This document shows positions 1 to 5,085 of a stretch of DNA of 5,870 nucleotides, one piece after another (position 1 is the first letter of the stretch; each line of letters begins with the position of its first letter). The notes under the pieces were generated by a model. That model saw only the letters and a list, made by a program, of their open reading frames with translations, was not told where the DNA came from and searched no databases. The translations under genes and the position numbers were made by a program. Source of the DNA: Chitinophagaceae bacterium (lineage in GTDB: Bacteria; Bacteroidota; Bacteroidia; Chitinophagales; Chitinophagaceae). Location of the stretch: assembly GCA_947459455.1 (NCBI GenBank), contig CANHEC010000161.1, positions 1 through 5,870 on the forward strand, in the 5' to 3' direction.

Positions 1-474
1 GGCTACCGGCAGGGTTTCGTTTTTATACACATCCTGGCGCTTGCGCTGTATCTCTGGATCGGCATCATCCAGGCGGCCGCTGGTTTTGGCACGGCCTACC
101 AGTCGGGTAATCAGCTCTTCTTCATTTACCATCAAAAACAGCACCTTGTGGATGGCAGTTTTTTTCAGTTCCAGCAGGCGGTCCAGCGCCTCGGCCTGCG
201 CAATGGTTCGCGGAAAGCCATCGAACAAAAAGCCGTTGGCGCCAGCATTGGCATCTAGCGCCGAGCTAATCATGCCCACCACTACTTCATCAGGTACCAG
301 CTGGCCCTTTTCAATCAGGCTTTTGGCCTCGTTGCCCAGCGGGGTGCCTGCCTTCATTTCCTTGCGCAGCAGGTCGCCGGTACTTAGGTGTATAAGACCG
401 TATTGTTCAATGAGTTTTTCGCTTTGCGTACCTTTTCCACTGCCGGGAGGGCCAAAGAGCACCAGGTTAAACAT
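1..474 (-). CDS. adk: Adenylate kinase, short form (5' part; runs off the left edge)
   Basis: Cytoplasmic enzyme interconverting ATP + AMP and 2 ADP, essential for adenine nucleotide balance. The minus-strand frame starts at ATG 474 and stays open for 158 codons to the window edge, so roughly the last 30 residues of a normal ~190-residue protein are missing. Visible motifs: the P-loop GPPGSGKGT (residues 8-16, Lys14); the AMP-site STGDLLR (31-37); the family signature FLFDGFPRTIAQ (82-93, Arg89 and Gln93); and LID arginines 124, 134 and 146. Arg128 is followed directly by AKTSGRLDD (129-137), so this is the short-LID type without the zinc-binding insertion found in many Firmicutes and without the long LID of E. 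coli. The start sits 7 residues before the P-loop, as usual in the family. There is no Shine-Dalgarno sequence. It is transcribed divergently from msrB. Identity is very secure. Confidence 0.97.
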   Translation of the reverse strand, partial: MFNLVLFGPPGSGKGTQSEKLIEQYGLIHLSTGDLLRKEMKAGTPLGNEAKSLIEKGQLVPDEVVVGMISSALDANAGANGFLFDGFPRTIAQAEALDRLLELKKTAIHKVLFLMVNEEELITRLVGRAKTSGRLDDADPEIQRKRQDVYKNETLPVA

Positions 475-495
475 GTCGATTGCTTGCTTGAGGTG

Positions 496-503
496 CGAAT
501 ATA
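496..503 (-). promoter_or_regulatory. Candidate -7 box of the adk promoter
   Basis: On the minus strand the sequence reads TATATTCG, one mismatch from the Bacteroidota -7 consensus TAnnTTTG. It lies 21 bases before the adk ATG, which would give a leader of about 15 bases. I see no convincing TTG-type -33 box at the expected 19-21 base spacing, so this is a weak call. Confidence 0.3.
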
Positions 504-636
504 ACGCTGCTTGGCAAATGTTTAACAGTTGCCTGCCCCGCCGGGCCCGTCTGTGCTGTAAGTAAACGCGTATTTAAACCGTATGGTAGTTCAAAGTGTT
601 TTACCTGCAGCCATCTGGCTGCCAAACCGTCAAACG

Positions 637-1242
637 ATGACAATGAAAATGCGGAAACAAGCTTGGTTACTGCTGTTGCTCACTGCCTTTACGGGCGTAT
701 CGTGCAGCTACTCGCAGCCCGGCAGTGCCGCCACCACCAAAAAGCCCGCCATGACCGACAACAAGACCAACCCGGTGTACAACCGGCAAGACAGCAGCAA
801 AGTCAACATCAGTGAGGACGAATGGAAAAAAATTCTTCCGGCTGATGTGTACTATATAGCCCGACAAAAGGGTACCGAACGGCCGTGGACCAGCAAGTTT
901 GAAAACTTTAAAGAAGTAGGCACCTACTACTGTGCAGCCTGCGGCAATGCACTTTTTAAAAGCGATACCAAGTTTGAGAGCGGATGCGGCTGGCCCAGTT
1001 TTTATGAGCCCATCAGCAAAGGGGCTATTATTTACACCCCCGACCACTCGCATGGCATGACGCGTACCGAGGTACAATGCGGCCGCTGCAAAGCCCATTT
1101 GGGCCATGTGTTTGATGACGGTCCGCCGCCTACCGGCCTGCGGTATTGCATCAATGGAGTGATACTGGACTTTGAAAAAGCCAAAGCGGCTGAAAAGAAA
1201 GCCGGATACGACAAGCCAGCAAAACAGGAGCCGGGAGAGTAG
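637..1242 (+). CDS. msrB: Lipoprotein peptide-methionine (R)-S-oxide reductase MsrB
   Basis: Reduces methionine-R-sulfoxide in oxidised proteins. From ATG 637 it is 201 residues. Residues 1-22 form a lipoprotein signal: a basic start (MTMKMRKQ), a leucine-rich core and the lipobox-like GVSC with Cys23. The enzyme should therefore be membrane-anchored outside the cytoplasm. A low-complexity linker (about 24-55) leads to a complete MsrB domain (about 59-182). This has zinc cysteines in CAAC (99/102) and CGRC (148/151), the resolving cysteine in GCGWPSF (Cys117), HSHGM, HLGHVF, and the catalytic cysteine in RYCIN (Cys171). The tail is lysine-rich. The frame stays open upstream to ATG 583, but that start would put 18 unlikely residues before the signal peptide; 643 and 649 are also plausible starts. 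It stands alone, divergent from adk, and ends in a terminator. No MsrA domain is fused. I found no convincing promoter box upstream. Confidence 0.93.
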   Translation: MTMKMRKQAWLLLLLTAFTGVSCSYSQPGSAATTKKPAMTDNKTNPVYNRQDSSKVNISEDEWKKILPADVYYIARQKGTERPWTSKFENFKEVGTYYCAACGNALFKSDTKFESGCGWPSFYEPISKGAIIYTPDHSHGMTRTEVQCGRCKAHLGHVFDDGPPPTGLRYCINGVILDFEKAKAAEKKAGYDKPAKQEPGE

Positions 1243-1271
1243 AGGAGTAAGTGTTGGCTGATCTGAGCAGT

Positions 1272-1303
1272 GCCTGCCTCATACCTATGGGGCAGGCTTT
1301 TTT
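1272..1303 (+). terminator. Rho-independent terminator of msrB
   Basis: A 7-bp perfect stem, GCCTGCC (1272-1278) with GGCAGGC (1291-1297), can be extended inward by a G-T wobble and a C-G pair. It closes a short loop and is followed directly by six T residues (1298-1303). It begins 29 bases after the msrB stop codon. On the opposite strand no T-run follows the hairpin, so it should work only for plus-strand transcripts. It overlaps the last codons of the convergent minus-strand gene. Confidence 0.85.
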
Positions 1304-1995
1304 GTGCTTTGTCCAATCAGCAGGGTTTCAAAGGGGTTAACAACGGCTTTGCGGGCATCTACTGATGGTAACGCTGCCGCTGCGGCACTGCTAAGCGGGC
1401 TGGTAGCCGGCCGGCCATAAAGTGCAAAAAGTAGTAGTGAAATGGAAAACACCTGCCAAAAAAGCCGCATGGCTTTATCATCGCTGCTACGCGGCTTGCC
1501 AATGCGCCGATGCAGCCAGTGGATGATGAAATACAGTAGCCAGGTACCTACCCCCGCCAGCAGTACAATGATCATCCAGGGGGCATTTTGCCGAAAGCCG
1601 ATGCTTTGCTCGCTATCGCCGGTAAAATGGCTCCACACCTGGCCATCTACCCGCTCGTTGAACGAAATAAGGTGCGCAAAGTCGAGCCCGTAAAGCGCCA
1701 TCATAAGGCCGGCAAAAACAGTGTAGGCAATCAGTGCCAGCCACTTGCCTGTGCTGCGCTTGTACAAATGCAGGCCTGGTACCAGGCCCAGCAGCAGCAG
1801 TGGAGCCGAAATAGCAGCTACCCATCTGGCATCGTAGCGCATACCCAGCACCATTACCTGCCACAAGGGCACCGGCGAAGTATCGGGGGTAAACAGCATG
1901 CACAGCAACAGGCGGTACAGGCTCATCAGCAATAGCAGCAGCGCAGAAACCGATAAGATCCAGGCTACCGTTTTAGGCATTTTGAGAGCAGACAT
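1285..1995 (-). CDS. Truncated LTA synthase/MdoB-like membrane protein: membrane domain only, catalytic domain missing
   Basis: 236 residues with five predicted membrane helices (about 10-34, 58-78, 84-107, 139-163 and 177-194). The pattern matches my memory of the N-terminal half of LTA synthase/MdoB-type phosphoglycerol transferases (alkaline phosphatase superfamily). It has an Arg/Tyr-rich first helix end, GMRYDARW before helix 2, DFAHLISFNERVDGQVW after helix 3, a long loop to helix 4, and AVVNPFETLL (217-226), where the family has an Asn-Pro motif just before the periplasmic enzyme domain. Full members run about 600-680 residues. Here the frame stops ten residues after that motif, so the catalytic threonine and metal ligands are absent. 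Downstream DNA on this strand is the complement of msrB, leaving no room for the rest. It is probably a gene remnant, though a stand-alone membrane protein is possible. Start: ATG 1995; ATG 1980 (MPKTV) may be better given the promoter box at 2001-2008. Confidence 0.65.
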   Translation of the reverse strand: MSALKMPKTVAWILSVSALLLLLMSLYRLLLCMLFTPDTSPVPLWQVMVLGMRYDARWVAAISAPLLLLGLVPGLHLYKRSTGKWLALIAYTVFAGLMMALYGLDFAHLISFNERVDGQVWSHFTGDSEQSIGFRQNAPWMIIVLLAGVGTWLLYFIIHWLHRRIGKPRSSDDKAMRLFWQVFSISLLLFALYGRPATSPLSSAAAAALPSVDARKAVVNPFETLLIGQSTKKPAP

Positions 1996-2000
1996 CGTGA

Positions 2001-2008
2001 CAAATGTA
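2001..2008 (-). promoter_or_regulatory. -7 promoter box for the truncated membrane-protein gene
   Basis: The minus strand reads TACATTTG, a perfect match to the Bacteroidota -7 consensus TAnnTTTG. A TTTA at 2030-2033, 21 bases upstream, could serve as a weak -33 box (consensus TTTG). Transcription would begin near 1996, leaving almost no leader before ATG 1995 but about 15 bases before ATG 1980. Confidence 0.5.
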
Positions 2009-2047
2009 GGGGTGCGGGTGCGGCTCCGTTAAAGACGCGACCCTACA
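2005..2047. repeat. Imperfect inverted repeat (TGTAGGG ... CCCTACA)
   Basis: TGTAGGG at 2005-2011 is repeated in inverted orientation as CCCTACA at 2041-2047. Allowing two mismatches, the arms extend to 12 bases (2005-2016 and 2036-2047), separated by 19 bases. The GC-rich arms with GTAGGG ends look like small intergenic palindromic elements, but only one copy is present here. The left arm overlaps the minus-strand -7 box. Function unknown. Confidence 0.45.
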
Positions 2048-2083
2048 AAGTACCAGCGGCAGGGGTTTTTAAGAAAAGCGAAT

Positions 2084-2101
2084 AACTAACAAGTGTTAGT
2101 T
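2084..2101. promoter_or_regulatory. 18-bp palindrome, candidate repressor operator in front of paaZ
   Basis: AACTAACA at 2084-2091 and TGTTAGTT at 2094-2101 form a perfect 8-bp inverted repeat around a 2-base centre (AG). Size and symmetry suit a dimeric regulator, for example of the TetR family. The right arm covers the first five bases of the plus-strand -7 box (2097-2104), so a bound protein would block paaZ transcription. TetR-family PaaR repressors control paa genes in several other bacteria; that this site binds such a protein is inference. No second copy occurs in the window and no regulator gene is present. Confidence 0.5.
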
Positions 2102-2104
2102 TTG
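2097..2104 (+). promoter_or_regulatory. -7 promoter box of paaZ
   Basis: TAGTTTTG matches the Bacteroidota -7 consensus TAnnTTTG exactly and lies 36 bases before the paaZ ATG at 2141, giving a leader of roughly 30 bases. A T-run at 2066-2070 is too far upstream (26 bases) to be a standard -33 box, so the promoter may be weak or activator-dependent. It overlaps the 18-bp palindrome. Confidence 0.5.
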
Positions 2105-2140
2105 GCCGCCTCATCGATCAAATATCGATTTTGCTTGCCT

Positions 2141-4189
2141 ATGATCCAGCTTCGCAACTATGTGTGCGGCGAGTGGGTAGCCGGTAGTGCTGCCGGCGCT
2201 GCTGTGCTGCACAATGCCGTTACCGGACAACCCCTGGCCACCACTTCTACCAGTGGCATCGATTTCAAATCGGTGCTCACGCATGCCCGTTCTGTCGGCA
2301 ATCCATCGTTGCGCAAACTCACGTTTCAGCAGCGTGGCCTCATGCTGAAGGCGCTGGCGCTTCATTTGCAACAACACCTTGATAAATTTTATGCCCTGAG
2401 CTACCAGACGGGGGCTACCCGTGCCGATAGTTGGGTAGATATTGAAGGGGGCATCGGTAACCTGTTCAGCTATGCCAGCCTGCGGCGCCGGTTTCCCAAC
2501 GAGTCGTATTGTATAGATGGCGAAACGCACCTGCTGGGCAAGGGCGGCACCTTTGTAGGCCAGCATATCATGGTGCCCAAAGAAGGTGTAGCCATTCATA
2601 TCAATGCCTTCAATTTTCCGGTATGGGGCATGCTGGAAAAAATAGCCGTGAACCTGCTGGCAGGTGTGCCGGCTGTGGTGAAGCCTGCTACAGTTACCTC
2701 TTTTCTTACCGAAGCCGTTGTGCAGGAAATCATTGCCAGCGGCATCTTGCCCGAAGGCTCCCTGCAGCTTTTGTGCGGCTCTGCCGGCGATCTGCTGCAG
2801 CATGTCAATTATCAGGACGTGGTCACCTTCACAGGGTCGGCCAGTACCGGCCTGATGCTCAAGAGCAATCCGCACCTGCTGGCCGAATCGGTGCCGTTCA
2901 ATATGGAGGCCGACTCGCTAAACTGCATTGTGCTGGCCGAAGATGTGCAGCCGGGCAGTGTGGAATGGGATCTTTTCATAAAAGAAGTGCGCCGTGAAAT
3001 GACGCTGAAAGCCGGTCAACGCTGCACCGGGGTGCGCCGCATATTTGTACCCGCCGGCAAGCTAGAAGCCGTGCAGCAAGCGCTGGCCAAGGCGCTGAGC
3101 CAAACTGTGATTGGCAACCCGCTGAACGAGGCGGTGCGCATGGGTAGCCTGGCTGGCCAGCAGCAGCGGCAGGAAGTGCTGGAGCAGGTGCAAAAGCTGC
3201 TGGCTGTTTCGCAACTGATATACGGCTCGCTGGATAGTGTGCAGGTAACCGATGCCGATGCACAGGCGGGTGCTTTCTTGAGTCCGCTGCTGCTGCTGAA
3301 TGAAAAGCCTTTCGATAGCGCCGCTGTTCACAATATTGAAGCGTTCGGCCCGGTGAGTACACTCATGCCATATAACGGTATAGAAGAAGCCATTGCATTG
3401 AGCAAAATGGGCAAGGGCTCGCTGGTGAGCACCATTGTGACCGCCGATGGCAGTACCGCCCGCCGGTACGTGCTGGGTGCCGGCACACACCACGGCCGCA
3501 TACTGGTACTGAATGCCGCTTGCGGCAAAGAAAACACCGGCCACGGCAGCCCACTGCCCATGCTGGTACATGGCGGCCCCGGGCGTGCCGGCGGCGGCGA
3601 AGAAATGGGCGGCATGCGGGGCGTAAAGCACTACATGCAGCGGGTAGCAGTGCAAGGTTCACCCGATATGCTTACTGCCATAACCAACCAGTACCAGCCC
3701 GGTGCCACTGGCTACTCCGATGGGGTACATCCATTCAAAAAAATGTTTGACGACCTGCACATCGGCGAGCAAATCATCACAGAAAAGCGCCTGGTGACCG
3801 AGGAAGACATCAATGCTTTTGCGGATCTGAGTGGCGATCATTTCTATGCCCACCTCACCAGTACTGATTTTGCCGACACCATGTTTGAAAAACAAGTGGC
3901 GCATGGGTACCTTATCATGAGTATGGCAGCCGGCTTATTTGTCGATAGCTACGATAAGAATCCTGTATTGCTGAATTATGGCATCGATGAACTGCGCTTT
4001 ACTAAACCTGTTTATCCGGGCACCGAGATCTACGTTCGGTTTACCTGCAAAGAAAAACTGCCGCAGGAACAACGAGAGTCTACTGATATTCCAAGAGGCA
4101 TTGTAAAATGGTATGTCGAAATTCTTGACGAGGGTCATGAAATAGTCGGCGTAGCCACCATTCTGACGATGGTGCGTCGTCACACTTGA
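2141..4189 (+). CDS. paaZ: Bifunctional oxepin-CoA hydrolase / 3-oxo-5,6-dehydrosuberyl-CoA semialdehyde dehydrogenase PaaZ
   Basis: Cytoplasmic ring-opening enzyme of aerobic phenylacetate degradation. The C-terminal half hydrolyses oxepin-CoA to an open-chain aldehyde, which the N-terminal half oxidises with NADP+. At 682 residues it is nearly the length of E. coli PaaZ (681). The aldehyde dehydrogenase domain (about 1-505) has INAFNFPVWG (154-163), VVKPA (179-183), FTGSASTG (230-237), catalytic Glu256 in NMEADSLN and nucleophile Cys295 in GQRCTG, the same numbers as in E. coli. The MaoC-like hotdog hydratase domain (about 530-682) has LSGDHFYAH with Asp566 and His571, matching E. coli Asp561/His566, then HGY (588-590) and NYGIDELRF (612-620). 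Both sites look intact. I chose ATG 2141 over GTG 2093, which lies inside the palindrome and upstream of the likely transcription start and would add 16 unconserved residues. A crotonase gene follows after 45 bases. Regulation by the upstream palindrome is possible. Confidence 0.96.
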   Translation: MIQLRNYVCGEWVAGSAAGAAVLHNAVTGQPLATTSTSGIDFKSVLTHARSVGNPSLRKLTFQQRGLMLKALALHLQQHLDKFYALSYQTGATRADSWVDIEGGIGNLFSYASLRRRFPNESYCIDGETHLLGKGGTFVGQHIMVPKEGVAIHINAFNFPVWGMLEKIAVNLLAGVPAVVKPATVTSFLTEAVVQEIIASGILPEGSLQLLCGSAGDLLQHVNYQDVVTFTGSASTGLMLKSNPHLLAESVPFNMEADSLNCIVLAEDVQPGSVEWDLFIKEVRREMTLKAGQRCTGVRRIFVPAGKLEAVQQALAKALSQTVIGNPLNEAVRMGSLAGQQQRQEVLEQVQKLLAVSQLIYGSLDSVQVTDADAQAGAFLSPLLLLNEKPFDSAAVHNIEAFGPVSTLMPYNGIEEAIALSKMGKGSLVSTIVTADGSTARRYVLGAGTHHGRILVLNAACGKENTGHGSPLPMLVHGGPGRAGGGEEMGGMRGVKHYMQRVAVQGSPDMLTAITNQYQPGATGYSDGVHPFKKMFDDLHIGEQIITEKRLVTEEDINAFADLSGDHFYAHLTSTDFADTMFEKQVAHGYLIMSMAAGLFVDSYDKNPVLLNYGIDELRFTKPVYPGTEIYVRFTCKEKLPQEQRESTDIPRGIVKWYVEILDEGHEIVGVATILTMVRRHT

Positions 4190-4216
4190 TAACCGCTAAC
4201 ATCGGGGGTATCTTTA
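4186..4216 (+). promoter_or_regulatory. Candidate internal promoter for the crotonase gene
   Basis: TTG at 4186-4188, overlapping the paaZ stop codon, and TATCTTTA at 4209-4216 are separated by 20 bases. This resembles the Bacteroidota pattern TTTG-N19-21-TAnnTTTG, with one mismatch in each box. The ATG at 4235 follows 18 bases later. The gene may thus be expressed alone as well as by read-through from paaZ. No terminator lies between the two genes. Confidence 0.35.
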
Positions 4217-4234
4217 TACACGAAAGCAGCTATT

Positions 4235-5014
4235 ATGAAACAATCAAATGAGGGATATGTGCTGAGTGAGCAACATCAGCATGTCGTCCATATCCGCTTC
4301 TTTCATCCGCAGAGCAATTCGCTGCCGGGAAGACTGCTGAGCGAACTGGCGCAGGCATTTCATGCAGCGGGCAACAATGAAGACTGTAGGGTGATAGTAC
4401 TGAAGGCCGATGGCGAAAGGGCTTTTTGTGCCGGAGCCTCATTTGATGAACTTGCATCCATTGAAACGGAAGAGCAGGGCCTCCGTTTCTTCAGTGGATT
4501 TGCCCATGTGATAAACGATATGCGCAAGTGCGGCAAACTGATAATAGGCCGCATACATGGCCGCTGTGTAGGCGGAGGGGTAGGGTTGGCAGCCGCCTGC
4601 GATTATGCGCTGGCCACGAACCATGCAGAAATAAAGCTGAGCGAACTGGCAGTGGGCATCGGTCCGTTTGTGATAGGGCCGGCTGTAGAGCGAAAAATTG
4701 GGTTGTCAGCGTTTTCTCAACTGGCTTTGGATGCTTCGCATTTTCGTAGCGCCGATTGGGCGAGGCGCAAAGGCTTGTATGCCGAGTTGTACAACACGCC
4801 GGAGGAACTGGACGAAGCAGTGAGCACTTTGGCACTGAGTTTGGCCAGCCGCAACCCGGAGGCGCTGGCAGGCCTTAAGCAGATTTTTTGGGAAGGAACC
4901 GGGCATTGGGAAGAACTGCTGAAAGCTCGTGCCGCCATGAGTGGGCAAATGATATTGAGCGATTTTTCCCGGCAGGCCATCGCCAGGTTTAAGGCGGGTG
5001 TAAAAAGCATCTGA
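4235..5014 (+). CDS. Enoyl-CoA hydratase/isomerase (crotonase) family protein, probably of the phenylacetate pathway
   Basis: 259 residues, the normal length for a single-domain crotonase, an enzyme acting on CoA thioesters in the cytoplasm. Oxyanion-hole segments are visible as FCAGASFDEL (64-73) and GRCVGGGVGLAAACD (109-123). The second classical glutamate is present (Glu137 in KLSELAVGIG). The first, normally the E of GGGxEL, is replaced by Gly117, so plain hydratase activity is doubtful; isomerase or another crotonase chemistry is more likely. GPFVIGPAVERKIG (143-156) follows, where hydratases usually have a Pro-Gly-rich loop. It lies 45 bases after paaZ on the same strand. I recall similar proteins beside paa genes in other Bacteroidota, which suggests a role like PaaF or PaaG or an accessory step. 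It is not clearly orthologous to E. coli PaaG, so no symbol is given. The exact substrate is unknown. The start at ATG 4235 has no Shine-Dalgarno sequence but suits the family N-terminus. Confidence 0.88.
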   Translation: MKQSNEGYVLSEQHQHVVHIRFFHPQSNSLPGRLLSELAQAFHAAGNNEDCRVIVLKADGERAFCAGASFDELASIETEEQGLRFFSGFAHVINDMRKCGKLIIGRIHGRCVGGGVGLAAACDYALATNHAEIKLSELAVGIGPFVIGPAVERKIGLSAFSQLALDASHFRSADWARRKGLYAELYNTPEELDEAVSTLALSLASRNPEALAGLKQIFWEGTGHWEELLKARAAMSGQMILSDFSRQAIARFKAGVKSI

Positions 5015-5015
5015 G

Positions 5016-5047
5016 GCCATCTGTTTATAACCCTTGGTTATGATGGC
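5016..5047 (+). repeat. Imperfect hairpin just after the crotonase gene
   Basis: GCCATC (5016-5021) pairs with GATGGC (5042-5047), and ATAACC (5027-5032) pairs with GGTTAT (5036-5041) around a CTT loop. TGTTT (5022-5026) bulges out on the left side. That gives 12 base pairs starting one base after the stop codon. No T-run follows (TGAAAAAG instead), so it is not a standard intrinsic terminator. It may stabilise the 3' end of the transcript or weaken read-through into the next gene. Confidence 0.4.
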
Positions 5048-5085
5048 TGAAAAAGCCCGATGCGGTAAGCTACCTTGCGCACCGC

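Noticed and set aside
41..565. A 174-codon open frame on the plus strand
   Set aside because: It lies antisense to the clearly recognised adk gene, and its serine- and arginine-rich translation resembles no protein family; it is a shadow of adk.
583..636. Extension of msrB to the ATG at 583
   Set aside because: It would place 18 residues, including prolines, before a well-formed lipoprotein signal peptide that starts naturally at 637-649.
667..1107. A 146-codon open frame on the minus strand
   Set aside because: It is antisense to the msrB catalytic domain, and its product has no recognisable motif.
1789..1800. Short GCA/CAG triplet run
   Set aside because: It encodes a leucine run in a membrane-protein gene on the minus strand and needs no repeat-element explanation.
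2113..2129. Two ATCGAT palindromes 5 bases apart in the paaZ leader
   Set aside because: Six-base palindromes are common by chance, and nothing else supports a binding site here.
2093..2140. Extension of paaZ to a GTG start at 2093
   Set aside because: The GTG lies inside the palindrome and upstream of the -7 box, so it would not be in the transcript. The ATG at 2141 gives the length and catalytic residue numbers of known PaaZ.
2111..2875. A 254-codon open frame on the minus strand opposite paaZ, with further long frames at 2976-3362 and 3062-3655
   Set aside because: All are antisense to the well-conserved paaZ reading frame and show no domain signature; long antisense frames are expected in GC-leaning coding DNA.
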